From Mycobacterium simiae (GTDB taxonomy: Bacteria > Actinomycetota > Actinomycetes > Mycobacteriales > Mycobacteriaceae), in NCBI RefSeq assembly GCF_010727605.1, contig NZ_AP022568.1, positions 4,092,001 to 4,156,000 of the forward strand: 64,000 nucleotides of DNA, read 5' to 3'. Positions 11,316 through 22,358 of this stretch are shown here, piece after piece (the stretch's first letter is position 1; each line of letters opens with the position of its first letter). Both the position numbers and the translations under genes were made by a program. Below the pieces are notes generated by a model that worked only from the letters and a program-made list of their open reading frames with translations, made no database searches and had not been told where the DNA came from.

Positions 11316-14300
11316 AGCCGAACGCGATATCGAGTATCTCCTGCTGCTCGACGGCGTGCACCTTGGACGAGCCCGAGGAGGGTGCCGACATGGCCCGCCG
11401 CGAGATGCGCTTGATCCCGGTCAACTTCTCCGGCAGCAACTCGGGCAGCTCCAGGCCGAAGCGCGGCCACGCACCCTGATTGGCTGGTTCCTCCTGCACC
11501 CAGAAGAACTCGCGGGCGTTCGGGTAACGGTCCAGGGTCTCGCCCAGCCGGCGCTTGGGTAGTGGCGCGAGCTGCTCGATGCGCACGATCGCGACGTCGT
11601 CGCGGTTGTCCTTGGCTTTGCGTGCCGCCAGCTCGTAATACAGTTTCCCGCTGGTCAGCAGGACGCGGCCGACCGTACTGCGATCGCCGATGCCGTCTTC
11701 GTAGGTGGGCTCTTCCAGCACCGAGCGGAACTTCAGCTCGGTGAAGTCCCGGATGTCGCTGACGGCCGCCTTGTTGCGCAGCATCGACTTCGGCGTGAAG
11801 ACGATCAGGGGACGCTGAATACCGTCCAGCGCGTGCCGGCGCAGCAGGTGGAAGTAGTTCGACGGCGTCGACGGCATGGCGATCGTCATCGATCCCTCCG
11901 CCCACAGTTGCAGGAACCGTTCGATCCGGCCTGACGTGTGGTCGGGTCCCTGTCCCTCGTGGCCGTGTGGCAGCAGCAACACCACGTTGGACAACTGGCC
12001 CCACTTGGCCTCGCCGGAGCTGATGAACTCGTCAATGATCGACTGCGCGCCGTTGACGAAGTCGCCGAACTGCGCCTCCCACAACACCAGCGCGTCCGGG
12101 TTGCCCACGGTGTAGCCGTATTCGAAGCCGACCGCGGCGTACTCCGACAGCGGCGAGTCGTAGACCAGGAACTTGCCCCCGGTCGGGCTGCCGTCCAGGT
12201 TGGTCGCCAACAACTGCAGCGGCGTGAATTCCTTGCCGGTGTGGCGGTCGATGATCACCGCATGCCGTTGCGAGAACGTGCCGCGCCGGGTGTCCTGTCC
12301 GGACAGCCGCACCAGCTTGCCCTCGGCGACCAGCGATCCCAGCGCCAACAGCTCGCCGAAGGCCCAGTCGATCTTGCCTTCGTAGGCCATCTCCCGGCGC
12401 TTCTCGAGCACGGGCAGCACCCGCGGGTGGACCGAAAATCCCTCCGGCACCGCCAGGAATGCGTCGCCGATGCGCGCCAGCAGCGCCTTGTCGACGGCGG
12501 TCGACAGCCCCGCCGGCACCAGCTGGTCGGATTCCACGGACGCACTGGGTCGCACGCCGTGTTTCTCCAGATCGCGGACCTCGTTGAACACCCGCTCCAG
12601 CTGGCCCTGGTAGTCGCGCAGCGCGTCTTCGGCTTCCTTCATCGAGATGTCACCGCGGCCAATCAGGGCCTCGGTGTAGCTCTTGCGGGCGCCGCGCTTG
12701 GTGTCGACGACGTCGTACATGTAGGGGTTGGTCATCGACGGGTCGTCGCCCTCGTTGTGCCCGCGGCGGCGGTAGCACAGCATGTCGATGACGACGTCCT
12801 TCTTGAATTTCTGCCGGAAGTCCACCGCCAGCCGGGCCACCCACGTGCAGGCTTCGGGGTCGTCGCCGTTGACGTGGAAGATCGGTGCGCCGATCATCTT
12901 GGCGACGTCGGTGCAGTATTCACTGGATCGGGAGTACTCCGGCGCGGTGGTGAAGCCGATCTGGTTGTTGACGATCACGTGGATGGTGCCACCGACGCGG
13001 TACCCCGGCAGTAGTGCCATGTTCAGCGTCTCGGCGACCACACCCTGGCCGGCGAAGGCGGCGTCGCCGTGCAGCATCATCGGCACCACCGAGAAACCTT
13101 CCTCGCCGTCGCCCTTGTCGAGCAGGTCCTCCTTGGCCCGGACCAATCCCTCCAGCACCGGGTCGACGGCCTCGAGGTGCGACGGGTTGGCCGTCAGCGA
13201 TACACGAATGTCGTTGTCGCCGAACATTTGTAAGTACACGCCCGTGGCGCCGAGATGGTACTTGACGTCACCGGAGCCGTGGGCCTGCGACGGATTGAGG
13301 TTGCCCTCGAATTCGGAGAAGATCTGCGAGTAGGGCTTGCCGACGATGTTGGCCAGCACATTGAGTCGGCCGCGATGCGGCATGGCGATGACGACTTCGT
13401 CCAGGCCGTGCTCGGCGCACTGGTCGATCGCCGCGTCCATCATCGGGATGACACTTTCGGCGCCTTCCAGCGAGAAGCGCTTCTGCCCAACGTATTTGGT
13501 CTGTAGAAAGGTCTCGAAGGCTTCGGCGGCGTTCAGTCGACTGAGGATGTATTTTTGTTCTGCCACAGTCGGTTTGACGTGTTTGGTCTCGATCCGCTCC
13601 TCGAGCCACTGCTGCTGCTCAGGCTCGAGGATGTGGGTGTACTCGACGCCGATGTGGCGGCAGTAGGCATCCCGTAACAAGCCCAGCACGTCGCGCAGCT
13701 TTTTGTGCTGGCAGCCGGCGAAGCCGTTGACCTTGAATTCGCGGTCCAAATCCCACAGGGTCAGGCCGTGATTGAGGATTTCCAGATCCGGGTGGCTGCG
13801 GAATCGGTTGCCGTCCAAGCGCAGCGGGTCGATGTCTGCCATCAGGTGGCCGCGGTTACGGTATGCCGCAATCAATTCCATCACCCGAGCGTTCTTGTCG
13901 ACGATCGAGTCAGGGTTGTCGGTGCTCCACCGCACCGGCAGGTACGGGTTGCCGAGCTCTCGGAAGATTTCGTCCCAGAAGTGGTCCGACAGCAGCATTT
14001 CGTGGATGGTGCGCAGGAAGTCGCCGGACTCCGCGCCCTGAATGATGCGGTGGTCGTAGGTGGAGGTCAGGGTGATCAATTTGCCGATGCCGAGCTCGGC
14101 GATGCGTTCCTCGCTGGCGCCCTGGAATTCGGCCGGGTACTCCATCGCGCCGACCCCGATGATCGCGCCTTGGCCGGCCATCAACCGCGGCACGGAGTGC
14201 ACGGTGCCGATGGTGCCCGGGTTCGTCAACGAAATCGTCACTCCGGCAAAGTCTTCCGCGGTCAACTTTCCGTCGCGGGCCCGGCGCACGATGTCCTCGT

Positions 14301-15024
14301 AGGCGGAGACGAACTCCGCGAACCGCATGGTCTCGCACTTTTTGATCCCGGCCACCACCAGGGAGCGTTTGCCGTCTTTGCCCTGCAGGTCGATGGCCAG
14401 CCCGAGGTTGGTATGCGCCGGGGTGATCGCGGTCGGTTTGCCGTCGATCTCGGCGTAGTGGCGGTTCATGTTCGGGAACTGTTTGACCGCCTGCACCAGG
14501 GCGTAGCCCAGCAGGTGCGTGAAGGAGACCTTGCCGCCGCGGGTGCGCTTGAGCTGGTTGTTGATGACGATGCGGTTGTCGATCATCAGCTTGGCTGGAA
14601 TGGCCCGGACGCTGGTAGCCGTCGGCACGTCCAGGGATGCCGACATGTTCTTGACGACGGCGGCGGCGGCGCCGCGCAGCACCTGCAGCTCGTCGCCCTC
14701 GGCGGGCGTCGGGGCGGGCGCCTTAGTGGAAGGGGTAGCGGCGGGCGCGGCGCCGTTGGCCGCCGCAGCGGTGCTCGCGGGTGCGGCCGGGGTGGTTGCG
14801 GGTTCGGCGACCGCGACGGGCTTGGCCGCTGCGGCGGGCGGGGCGGCACGTCCGTCACCGGGGCTGGAAGGCTGCGGCGCCGAAGCGGCCGTCGACTCGG
14901 GGTTGTAGTCAACGAGGAACTCGTGCCAGCTGGGATCCACCGACGACGGGTCGTCGCGGAATTTGCGGTACATTTCCTCGACCAGCCACTCGTTCTGCCC
15001 GAACGGTGAACTCATGTTGCTCAC
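11314..15024 (-). CDS. kgd: Kgd, multifunctional 2-oxoglutarate metabolism enzyme (SucA-like)
   Basis: ThDP-dependent 2-oxoglutarate decarboxylase and dehydrogenase E1o with a fused E2-like acyltransferase domain, acting in the TCA cycle. 1236 residues versus 1231 for Rv1248c. In order: an N-terminal segment [18 protein letters not shown], an Ala/Pro-rich linker, an acyltransferase-like domain with [13 protein letters not shown], then the E1o core with [27 protein letters not shown] and [16 protein letters not shown]. The GTG at 15024 is chosen because it places SSPFGQNEW as in M. tuberculosis; GAGG lies 12 nt upstream, a long spacing. A TTG at 15042 and an ATG at 15015 are alternatives. The 3' end is flush with a 56-bp repeat array. 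Confidence 0.96.
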   Translation of the reverse strand: MSNMSSPFGQNEWLVEEMYRKFRDDPSSVDPSWHEFLVDYNPESTAASAPQPSSPGDGRAAPPAAAAKPVAVAEPATTPAAPASTAAAANGAAPAATPSTKAPAPTPAEGDELQVLRGAAAAVVKNMSASLDVPTATSVRAIPAKLMIDNRIVINNQLKRTRGGKVSFTHLLGYALVQAVKQFPNMNRHYAEIDGKPTAITPAHTNLGLAIDLQGKDGKRSLVVAGIKKCETMRFAEFVSAYEDIVRRARDGKLTAEDFAGVTISLTNPGTIGTVHSVPRLMAGQGAIIGVGAMEYPAEFQGASEERIAELGIGKLITLTSTYDHRIIQGAESGDFLRTIHEMLLSDHFWDEIFRELGNPYLPVRWSTDNPDSIVDKNARVMELIAAYRNRGHLMADIDPLRLDGNRFRSHPDLEILNHGLTLWDLDREFKVNGFAGCQHKKLRDVLGLLRDAYCRHIGVEYTHILEPEQQQWLEERIETKHVKPTVAEQKYILSRLNAAEAFETFLQTKYVGQKRFSLEGAESVIPMMDAAIDQCAEHGLDEVVIAMPHRGRLNVLANIVGKPYSQIFSEFEGNLNPSQAHGSGDVKYHLGATGVYLQMFGDNDIRVSLTANPSHLEAVDPVLEGLVRAKEDLLDKGDGEEGFSVVPMMLHGDAAFAGQGVVAETLNMALLPGYRVGGTIHVIVNNQIGFTTAPEYSRSSEYCTDVAKMIGAPIFHVNGDDPEACTWVARLAVDFRQKFKKDVVIDMLCYRRRGHNEGDDPSMTNPYMYDVVDTKRGARKSYTEALIGRGDISMKEAEDALRDYQGQLERVFNEVRDLEKHGVRPSASVESDQLVPAGLSTAVDKALLARIGDAFLAVPEGFSVHPRVLPVLEKRREMAYEGKIDWAFGELLALGSLVAEGKLVRLSGQDTRRGTFSQRHAVIIDRHTGKEFTPLQLLATNLDGSPTGGKFLVYDSPLSEYAAVGFEYGYTVGNPDALVLWEAQFGDFVNGAQSIIDEFISSGEAKWGQLSNVVLLLPHGHEGQGPDHTSGRIERFLQLWAEGSMTIAMPSTPSNYFHLLRRHALDGIQRPLIVFTPKSMLRNKAAVSDIRDFTELKFRSVLEEPTYEDGIGDRSTVGRVLLTSGKLYYELAARKAKDNRDDVAIVRIEQLAPLPKRRLGETLDRYPNAREFFWVQEEPANQGAWPRFGLELPELLPEKLTGIKRISRRAMSAPSSGSSKVHAVEQQEILDIAFG

Positions 15025-15110
15025 GGCCGCTGTTCGCCTCAATTCTCGTGTCCTGCAGGCTGGTAAGCATCGTTGCCCAGCGCCTGCGAGTCTGGCGCAC
15101 CTCCGTTAGC

Positions 15111-15151
15111 GAGGTACCTCACACCGGGGGCGGCATGAACCTCGCCGCCCC
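15111..15151. promoter_or_regulatory. Palindrome and hairpin upstream of kgd
   Basis: The 10-bp perfect palindrome GAGGTACCTC (15111 to 15120) is followed by an inverted repeat with 8-bp arms GGGGCGGC (15127 to 15134) and GCCGCCCC (15144 to 15151) around a 9-nt loop. The site is about 90 to 130 bp before the kgd start and after the stop of the upstream membrane-protein gene. It could be an operator for kgd or an attenuating stem after the upstream gene; there is no U tract. Confidence 0.3.
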
Positions 15152-15209
15152 ATAAAGGCTAACCCTTCGTCGGCATTTCGCCAGCGAGAAGGTGTAACCG
15201 GCCGGACGG

Positions 15210-15998
15210 CTACCGGCCGGCCTCGTGAACTGACGGCAACACGAGCAAAGTATTCGGCCACCGGGACGGCGGGGCCCCGAACGCGTGGCGGGCATTGCGG
15301 ACGATCTTTTTGCCGATGATGCGATTGCCGGCGCCGCCGATCGCGGCACCGATGCCGACCGGCAGCATCTTGCCGAACATCAACGCACCCCGGCGCACCG
15401 CATAGCGCTTGACGAAGTACTTCAGCATCTGCGTGTTCACTCGGCCCAGGGTCGACAGCGGCAGCGAGGCCATGCCCTCGGCCAGCCAGCCGCCGTTGGT
15501 GCGGCCGGGACCGATCAGCTCGCCAAGGGCGCGCCTGCTGTCGTCACCGACCAGGACCGACAGCACTAGCGCGCGGCGGCGCTCCCGGTGATCGGCGGGA
15601 ATGCCGTAAATCACGGCGTTGGCCAGCACGAACACCGCAGTGGCCTCGAGGAAGAGCACGGTCTCGCCGGCGCCCGCGGACAGCGCCGCCACAGTCCCGA
15701 TGCCCGGGAATGTCGCCGCCGAACCCACCGCCGCGCCGCTGGCGGTCAACGCCGCGAGGTACCGCTTTTCCAGCTGGGTGACGATCTCGGCGGGACTCGC
15801 GCCGGGGTAGGCGCGCCGCAACCGGGCCACATAGGCCTCCGCGACCGGGCCCTGGACATGCGCGCTGCGCTCGATCACCCGCGCCAACGCCCGGGTGGAA
15901 GCCCTGGGGCGACCGGAGTCGCCGGACGGCGCGGCATCCGGCGCCGGGTCCGATCGTCGGAGGGCTTTCATCACTGATCGATTGCGTCGCGCGCGCAT
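15210..15998 (-). CDS. Conserved membrane-associated protein (Rv1249c-like)
   Basis: 262 residues, same length as I recall for Rv1249c. A basic, disordered N-terminus (about 40 residues) is followed by a helical region, then Gly/Ala-rich hydrophobic segments ([20 protein letters not shown] and [17 protein letters not shown]) and a further one near the C-terminus ([16 protein letters not shown]). Function unknown. The ATG start has GAGAGG upstream. Same strand as kgd with 185 bp between, so joint transcription is possible but not shown. Confidence 0.85.
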   Translation of the reverse strand: MRARRNRSVMKALRRSDPAPDAAPSGDSGRPRASTRALARVIERSAHVQGPVAEAYVARLRRAYPGASPAEIVTQLEKRYLAALTASGAAVGSAATFPGIGTVAALSAGAGETVLFLEATAVFVLANAVIYGIPADHRERRRALVLSVLVGDDSRRALGELIGPGRTNGGWLAEGMASLPLSTLGRVNTQMLKYFVKRYAVRRGALMFGKMLPVGIGAAIGGAGNRIIGKKIVRNARHAFGAPPSRWPNTLLVLPSVHEAGR

Positions 15999-16259
15999 AG
16001 TGCCTCTCTTGCAACTGCCGTTCTTGCCAGGCTAACGCCAGTTTGCTGCACGTGGGGCGGCGGTAATCGCCGCGCCGCCTCCCCGACCCGGGTGGCCCGG
16101 TGGTGTGCAACGAGCTGCCCCACCGGAATAATGCGGGCTGAACACAGGTCGGTGGCGACACGGGCGGTCGCCGGTTGCGGTGGGGACACACTGTGCGCGT
16201 GCGGTAGCTCGCCTGCTCACGGTCGGGCCGGCCACCGGGCGCTGAAGCGAGGTGAGTGC

Positions 16260-18236
16260 ATGACCACGGCCAGGCCCGGGTCGTCCGGGCACGCCCGGCG
16301 CGCGGGCCCGACTCGTACCGAGGGGGTCGGGGTCCGGAAGTTCATCCTGTCGGGCCTGGTGAACGGCGGGAATCCGTGGCACGCGCTATGGGCGATGATG
16401 ATCGGCTTCTTCATGATCATGGTCGATGCGACCATCGTTGCCATCGCGAACCCGACCATCATGGCCGACCTGCACATCGGGTACGACGCGGTCGTCTGGG
16501 TGACGAGCGCCTACCTGCTCGGCTACGCCGTGGTGTTGCTGGTGGCGGGCCGGCTTGGTGACCGGTTCGGCACAAAGAACCTTTATCTGATCGGCTTGGT
16601 GGTGTTCACCATCGCCTCGCTGTGGTGTGGGTTGTCCGGCAGCGCGGGCATGCTGATCGCGGCCCGGGTGGTGCAAGGGATCGGCGCCGGGGTGCTCACA
16701 CCGCAGACGTTGTCGACCATCACCCGCATCTTCCCGCCGGAGCGGCGCGGTGTGGCGGTCAGCTTGTGGGGGGCCACCGCCGGTGTCGCCAGCCTGGTGG
16801 GCCCGCTGGCCGGCGGTGTCCTGGTGGACGGACTGGGTTGGCAATGGATCTTTTTCGTCAACGTCCCGATCGGCGTCCTCGGGCTGGTGTTGGCGGCGCG
16901 GCTGGTCCCTGCGCTACCCACGCAGGGGCACCGGTTGGATCTGGTCGGCGTCGGCCTGTCCGGGGTCGGCATGTTCTTGATCGTGTTCGGTCTGCAGCAG
17001 GGACAGGCCGCGCACTGGCAGCCGTGGATCTGGGCGACGATCGTCGCCGGTGCCGGATTCTTCTCGGTGTTCGTCTACTGGCAGTCGATGAACACCCGGG
17101 AGCCGCTGATCCCGCTGGAGGTGTTCGCCGACCGCGATTTCAGTCTGTGCAATGTCGGCGTCGCCGTCACCTCCTTCGTGGCCACGGCGATGATGCTGCC
17201 GCTGACCTTCTATACCCAGTCGGTGTGCGGGCTGTCGCCGACGCTTTCGGCGCTGCTGATCGCCCCGATGGCTATCGCGAACGGCGGGCTTGCGCCGTTT
17301 GTTGGGCGCATCGTCGACCGCTATCACCCGCGGCCCGTAATCGGGTTCGGCTTCTCGGTGCTCGCGATCGCGCTGACGTGGCTTTCCTTCGACATGTCGC
17401 CGGACACGCCGATCTGGCGGCTGGTGTTGCTCTTCGGCGCGGTGGGTGTCGGCATGGCGTTCGTGTGGTCGCCGCTGACGGCCACCGCGACCCGTAATCT
17501 GCCGCCGGATCTGGCCGGCACCGGCTCAGCGGTTTACAACGAGGTCCGCCAACTCGGCGCGGTGCTGGGCAGCGCCACCATGGCCGCGTTCATGACCTGG
17601 CGGATCGGTGCGCAGATGCCGCCGTACGCGACGTCGCAAGATGCGGACACCGGCGGGACGCTGTTGCAACTGCCCGACTTCGTGCGCGAGCCGTTCGCGG
17701 CCGCGATGTCGCAATCGATGCTGCTGCCCGCGTTCATCGCACTGTTCGGGATCGCGGCCGCACTGTTTTTGCTCGGGTTTGTGCCCGCGCTGGCGGCCCG
17801 GGCCGGGTTCGGCGGGGTAGCACCGGCAGACGATCGCCATGACCGCGATGACGAGGGCGATGGCGAGGAGGACGAGGGCGAGGACGATGACGCCTACGTC
17901 GAACTGATCCTGTGCCGGGAGCCGGACCTGCAGCCGAGCGCACTCCGTGGGCCGATCGCGCCCCGGCGCCCCGGCGACGGCTTGTCATCGTCGACCCCAA
18001 CGGCCTTCGCCTACAACGGTTCCCGCGCCCATCGGGGCGCGCATGCGCGCCCCGTCGTCGAGCTGCCGCCGCATCTGTCCGGCCCCGCCGTCGGCGGCGA
18101 TCGGATGGCCACCGGGCGACGGGTCAACGGCGCGATGGGATTTCACTCATCGGGCCCCGGCGGGCGGGGCGGGCAGCACCACGCGTGGGGCCCCGACGAC
18201 GATTCCACCAGCTACGGTCGCCACGCCAGCAGGTAG
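16260..18236 (+). CDS. DHA2-family MFS exporter with long acidic tail (Rv1250-like)
   Basis: Drug:proton antiporter of the EmrB/QacA type with about 14 membrane segments. Visible are the motif DRFGTKN after the second segment and motif C-like [19 protein letters not shown] at 16260 follows GCGAGGTGAG and is preferred over the open frame up to 16092. At 658 residues it is longer than the 579 I recall for Rv1250; the extra sequence is a hydrophilic C-terminus after the last helix, starting with an Asp/Glu run ([15 protein letters not shown]) and ending Gly/His-rich. The tail is presumably cytoplasmic. Converges on the helicase gene with 18 bp between. Confidence 0.9.
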   Translation: MTTARPGSSGHARRAGPTRTEGVGVRKFILSGLVNGGNPWHALWAMMIGFFMIMVDATIVAIANPTIMADLHIGYDAVVWVTSAYLLGYAVVLLVAGRLGDRFGTKNLYLIGLVVFTIASLWCGLSGSAGMLIAARVVQGIGAGVLTPQTLSTITRIFPPERRGVAVSLWGATAGVASLVGPLAGGVLVDGLGWQWIFFVNVPIGVLGLVLAARLVPALPTQGHRLDLVGVGLSGVGMFLIVFGLQQGQAAHWQPWIWATIVAGAGFFSVFVYWQSMNTREPLIPLEVFADRDFSLCNVGVAVTSFVATAMMLPLTFYTQSVCGLSPTLSALLIAPMAIANGGLAPFVGRIVDRYHPRPVIGFGFSVLAIALTWLSFDMSPDTPIWRLVLLFGAVGVGMAFVWSPLTATATRNLPPDLAGTGSAVYNEVRQLGAVLGSATMAAFMTWRIGAQMPPYATSQDADTGGTLLQLPDFVREPFAAAMSQSMLLPAFIALFGIAAALFLLGFVPALAARAGFGGVAPADDRHDRDDEGDGEEDEGEDDDAYVELILCREPDLQPSALRGPIAPRRPGDGLSSSTPTAFAYNGSRAHRGAHARPVVELPPHLSGPAVGGDRMATGRRVNGAMGFHSSGPGGRGGQHHAWGPDDDSTSYGRHASR

Positions 18237-18254
18237 CCAGAACCAGCGCCGCCC

Positions 18255-21200
18255 TCAATCGGTGGCGGTCAGCTTCAGGAAGGCGCCCAACTCCAGCAGG
18301 CCGTCGGGGGTGGTGGGCAGGTACTCGGTGAGCAGCTCCGAGCGCACGATGATCGCGGCGTACTGCGCCCTGCTGACCGCCACGTTGAGCCTGTTTCTGT
18401 TGAGTAGGAAGGCGATTCCGCGCGGTACTTCCTCGATCGAGGATGCCGTCATGGAGATGAAGACGACCGGTGCCTGCCCGCCTTGGAATTTGTCCACGGT
18501 GCCGACCCGGACTGCGTCCAGACGTGCGGCGGTCAGCCGCCGGCGTATCAGCGACACCTGGGCGTTGTACGGCGCCAGCACCAGCACGTCCGAGGCGGAC
18601 AGCGGCCTGGTGCCGTACTCGTCGGTCCAGTACGATCCGAGCAGTCGCCGGATCTGGTCGACGATCGCGTCGGCCTCCTCGGGGCTTTCGATCGAATTGC
18701 CTTGGTGCCTGACGGAAAGCGTCCGTACGCCGGGCTGGAATCCGTCGAGCCGACGTGCGGCGGTGCATTCGTCGTGGGAGTGCAGCCGCCCTTCATAGGC
18801 CAGCTCGGACACCGCCGCGCACACCGCGGGATGCATTCGGTAGGAGCGGTCCAGGAAGTATCCGCGCGTGTCGGGCAGGGTGCGCTGGCCGTCGACCAGC
18901 CAGTCGAGCGCCGACGTGTCGACCGGCTCGGGATGGGTGCCCTGACTCACCTGCGGAAGCTGCTGCGGATCGCCGAGCAGCAGCAGGTTCGCGGCCGCCG
19001 GTGCCACCGCAATGGTGTTGGCCAAACAGAATTGGCCCGCCTCGTCGATCACGAGCAGATCCAGGCTGCCCGGTGTCACCCGAGTGGCATTTGCGAAATC
19101 CCAAGCAGTGCCGCCGATTACACAGCCAGGCGAGGCGGAGATAAACGCGCCGTACTCGCTGCTGTCGATCTGCTGCCAGCGCGCCGCGCGGTGGTCGTAT
19201 TTCTTCTTTGCGACCCGGTCGGATTCCAGACCGGCGTCGACCACCGCGGTCAGCAGGTTCTCCACCGTCGCATGCGACTGCGCGACGACACCGATGCGCC
19301 AGTTGTGCTCGGTGACCAGGCGGGTGATCACGTGCGCGGCGGTGTAGGTCTTCCCGGTTCCGGGCGGCCCGTGCACCGCCAGGTAGGACGAGTCGAGATC
19401 GAGCACCGCCGTGGTGATGTCGGCGATGGTGTCGCAGCTGCGTGGCAGCGCGCCGCGACTGCGGGTGCGCGGTGCGCGGCGCAGCAGGACGTCGATGATC
19501 GCGGTGCGGGGTAGTTGCGGCAGCCCGGCCGCCACGGCGGCTGCGGTCGATTCGATCGACTCGCGCAGCGCGGTCGTGGCGATGGGTGGCCCCGGCGTCA
19601 GCGCGAACGGCAGTTGGTGAAAGGTGTTGCCGTCGCTGCCCACTCGCTCCACGATAACGACTTCGGCGGGCACGGCGGGATCGTCCACCTCGACCACCGC
19701 GGCCCGGCCGGCAGCCCGCCGATCGGGGCTGTCGCACATGCTCGGTGGGGCGGGCGGGTCGTACAGCGCGAACACCTCCGTCATCAGGTCGCCGCGGGCC
19801 AGTTCGCCGTGCAACGTGACTCGTCGCTGCGGCTTGCGGGCACGCGGAGGAGTGTGCCAGTCGACGCTCACTGCGGTTGTCTCGGCTACGAAAACATCTG
19901 TGTTGTCCGCCCATTCGTCGACCGGGAAGTTCAGCCGATCGAAATGTGCCCACCAGAAGGGCTTGTCCTCGCGGCGATGGTAGCCGCGCGCCGCACTCAC
20001 CAGCGCGACCGCGACCTGATCCGGCGTGCGCTGGCCGACCGCAGCGTCACCGGCGAACGCGGCCAGCCGCGTCGCCAGCTGGTCGTGGTCGTCGACCGTG
20101 TTGCCGTCGGGAACCTGTTGGGCGCCAATGGGTGTGACGCCGGATTCCCAGGCGCGCACCAGCAACCAGTTGCGCAGTTCTCGCGTCGACCGACAGTCGT
20201 AGTGGTTGTAGTCCTCGATATCCTTGAGCACGGTGCGCGCATCGTCAATGTGGCCCGCGGCGCGCAGCTCGCAGTATTTGGCGTAGGAGGTGATCGAGTC
20301 CGCGGCGGTGGTGACATCGCCGTCGCGCAGCTGTGCCCCCATGTACAGCGGTTCGAGCGCCTTGAGGCTAGACGACTCCGCGCCCACTCGAATGCTCTTG
20401 CGCACCAACGGGTATAGGTCCACCAGCACCCCGCATCGCAGCAACTCGTCGACCTGATCCTCCCCAATGCCGTAGCGGCCGGCCAGTCGGAGCAGGGCGG
20501 TCTTCTCATACGGTGCGTAGTGGTAGATGTGCATGTTCGGGTGACGTTTGCGCCGCTTGGCCACCAGTCGCAAAAAGTCGATCAGCGCCTTGCGTTCGTC
20601 CGCGCGGTTGTGTGCCCACAGCGGCTGGAATTTGGCGTCGGCATCCAGTACGCCGAACAGGTATTCCAGACCCCAGTCGTGGCCGTCGGCGGTCCACAGC
20701 GGGTCGCCCTCGAAATCGAAGAACAGGTCACCCGGGTCGGGTTCCGGCAGCAGGGCTAGCGGCTGGGGATCGACGATCTCGAACTGAGGACTGCCGGTAT
20801 CACGTTGCAGGACTTGAAGTCTCGCCTGAGCGATCAACTTGTCAAGCGCGCTGGTGGCCAGGCCGGGTACCGGTCCACGGTACTCGGCAAGCTGGGCCAC
20901 CGTGGTAATCCCGGCGTCGATGATCGTGTTGCGCTGGCTGATCCGCATGCCGGCGACCATCAGGAGATCGTCGGTGGCTCGAACTTGTTCGGTGCACAAG
21001 GCGCAGCGAAAACATGCCCGCACCGCCACGTCGTCCCAGCTCACCGCCGTGCCGCCGACGTAGTGTTCGTCGAGCAGCCGCTGCAGAAGCGCGCGCTGGG
21101 AGCGGAACACGGGAATGAGGTCGCCGACGCGATAGCGCATCACCGAGCCGTCGCCGAGCCGCAGTTCGGCTTCGTCGGCGACGGACACGCCCATGCTGGT

Positions 21201-21659
21201 CAGCGCGTCGGCGTAGGCCGCCAGCTGCAACAACGCGGTGACTTTGGGGGAGCGGGCCAGCTTGGTGTCGACGAGGCGGTACCGCTCACCGTCACGGACC
21301 AGGAAGTCGGCGAACCCGACGAAGCGACCGTCGAACATCGCGGCCTGGTACACCACCGGTGCGCGGTCGGCGATGGCACGCCGCGTCGCGGCGGCGGCGG
21401 CGGTCAGCCCGGCGAGGGTGTAAGCCGGGCGCCCGATGACCGCGACGCCGTCGGGGAACTGCTCGCGCAGCCGGTCCAGTTCGCGGTGTTCGTGTTCGTC
21501 ACCCAGCGTGGCGGTGCGGGCCAGCAGTTCGTCTTCCACGGAGACGGCAGGGCCCCAGCCGAGCTTCGCATCGAATTCCCGGAGCAGCGCGTATTCGCAT
21601 CGGGCCGCGGCGGCCAGGTCCGACGCGCTGTAGACGATGCTGTCGCCGGTGACGAACAC
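18255..21659 (-). CDS. TM0106-type RecB-like nuclease fused to SF1 helicase (Rv1251c-like)
   Basis: 1134 residues. The N-terminal half carries a RecB-like nuclease region (ESSSLK-type neighbourhood, VDTKLARSPKVTALLQLAAYAD), a four-Cys cluster CFRCALCTEQ, and an RNase H-like DLFFDFEGDP motif. The C-terminal half is a UvrD/Upf1-like helicase with Walker A GPPGTGKT, Walker B LLVIDEAGQ, and LNVAVSRAQ motif VI. A role in nucleic-acid repair is inferred from domains. The frame is open to 21980, but GTG at 21659 matches the Rv1251c start and has TACAGT 7 nt upstream, which suggests a leaderless message; longer versions would overlap lprE. Confidence 0.92.
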   Translation of the reverse strand: MFVTGDSIVYSASDLAAAARCEYALLREFDAKLGWGPAVSVEDELLARTATLGDEHEHRELDRLREQFPDGVAVIGRPAYTLAGLTAAAAATRRAIADRAPVVYQAAMFDGRFVGFADFLVRDGERYRLVDTKLARSPKVTALLQLAAYADALTSMGVSVADEAELRLGDGSVMRYRVGDLIPVFRSQRALLQRLLDEHYVGGTAVSWDDVAVRACFRCALCTEQVRATDDLLMVAGMRISQRNTIIDAGITTVAQLAEYRGPVPGLATSALDKLIAQARLQVLQRDTGSPQFEIVDPQPLALLPEPDPGDLFFDFEGDPLWTADGHDWGLEYLFGVLDADAKFQPLWAHNRADERKALIDFLRLVAKRRKRHPNMHIYHYAPYEKTALLRLAGRYGIGEDQVDELLRCGVLVDLYPLVRKSIRVGAESSSLKALEPLYMGAQLRDGDVTTAADSITSYAKYCELRAAGHIDDARTVLKDIEDYNHYDCRSTRELRNWLLVRAWESGVTPIGAQQVPDGNTVDDHDQLATRLAAFAGDAAVGQRTPDQVAVALVSAARGYHRREDKPFWWAHFDRLNFPVDEWADNTDVFVAETTAVSVDWHTPPRARKPQRRVTLHGELARGDLMTEVFALYDPPAPPSMCDSPDRRAAGRAAVVEVDDPAVPAEVVIVERVGSDGNTFHQLPFALTPGPPIATTALRESIESTAAAVAAGLPQLPRTAIIDVLLRRAPRTRSRGALPRSCDTIADITTAVLDLDSSYLAVHGPPGTGKTYTAAHVITRLVTEHNWRIGVVAQSHATVENLLTAVVDAGLESDRVAKKKYDHRAARWQQIDSSEYGAFISASPGCVIGGTAWDFANATRVTPGSLDLLVIDEAGQFCLANTIAVAPAAANLLLLGDPQQLPQVSQGTHPEPVDTSALDWLVDGQRTLPDTRGYFLDRSYRMHPAVCAAVSELAYEGRLHSHDECTAARRLDGFQPGVRTLSVRHQGNSIESPEEADAIVDQIRRLLGSYWTDEYGTRPLSASDVLVLAPYNAQVSLIRRRLTAARLDAVRVGTVDKFQGGQAPVVFISMTASSIEEVPRGIAFLLNRNRLNVAVSRAQYAAIIVRSELLTEYLPTTPDGLLELGAFLKLTATD

Positions 21660-21666
21660 AGCAGCC

Positions 21667-21672
21667 ACTGTA
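21667..21672 (-). promoter_or_regulatory. -10 element of the helicase gene (leaderless)
   Basis: TACAGT on the minus strand ends 7 nt before the GTG at 21659, so the predicted transcription start coincides with the start codon. This supports the shorter protein start. Confidence 0.5.
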
Positions 21673-21715
21673 GGGGAGAGCACCGACAGTGCGGCCCGTC
21701 GCGGCGTGCCCACGG

Positions 21716-22288
21716 TCAGCGGCCGGCGGTATTGCCGATCAGCTCGACGGAGTTGCCGTTCCAATGGAATCGCACACTGCTGTTCAACCCCGCGATCCCG
21801 CTGGGGTAGGTCAACGCCACCGTGTCGCCGGTGGTCTGCGACACGTCGATGCCGTTGAATCCGTATGTATCCGGCACACCCTGCGGGATGAACTGTCCGA
21901 GATGAAACAGCACCGCCCTGGTGGTCGGATTGGCTTCGTTGGTGTTGGCCTTGACGATCACTGCCGAAAGCTGGGCGCACTGGTTGTAATTGCCGGCTAG
22001 CGGCTCGGGGTTCCAGGCCTGCTGGCTGCGCGGATCACGCGGCAGGTCGGAGACCACCTTGGCGATGGTGGGTGAGGTCAGGTTGACCGCGCACGGGTCG
22101 GCCGGTGTGCTGGTTGCCGGGGATGCGGCCGGGATGGGTGTGGCGGGAGCGGTGATCGACGCGGTTGCCGTCGTCGTGGCTTGGGGTGTCTTCGCGACCG
22201 TCGAGTCCCCCGAACCGCAGCCGGACAACGTCATGGCGATCAGGACGCCAGCGGTCAGCGGCTCGGCACGGCAGGGTAGGCACCACAC
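21716..22288 (-). CDS. lprE: LprE, putative lipoprotein
   Basis: Secreted lipoprotein, about 190 residues, matching Rv1252c in its second half (AVNLTSPTIAKVVSDLPRDP, GVPDTYGFNGIDVSQTTGDT). The lipobox is LSGC in LIAMTLSGCGSGDS, followed by a Thr/Ala/Pro-rich linker. GTG at 22288 aligns with the known homologue; the frame is open to another GTG at 22357, which would give an unusually long basic N-region and abuts the repeat array. Function unknown in detail. Transcribed away from deaD; the array of 56-bp repeats lies between them. Confidence 0.85.
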   Translation of the reverse strand: MWCLPCRAEPLTAGVLIAMTLSGCGSGDSTVAKTPQATTTATASITAPATPIPAASPATSTPADPCAVNLTSPTIAKVVSDLPRDPRSQQAWNPEPLAGNYNQCAQLSAVIVKANTNEANPTTRAVLFHLGQFIPQGVPDTYGFNGIDVSQTTGDTVALTYPSGIAGLNSSVRFHWNGNSVELIGNTAGR

Positions 22289-22358
22289 ATCGCGCCACCG
22301 TACCGGGATGGCGCGCACGGGTGGGACAGGCACTCCGCGTGCCGCGCGGCAATTCACG

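Noticed and set aside
10963..11414. Repetitive open frames across array A (both strands)
   Set aside because: Frames shift with the 56-bp period, have no ribosome-binding sites and differ only by unit copies.
16092..16259. N-terminal extension of the MFS exporter
   Set aside because: No ribosome-binding site at 16092 and the peptide is hydrophilic and Cys/Arg-rich; ATG at 16260 has a good site and matches the family.
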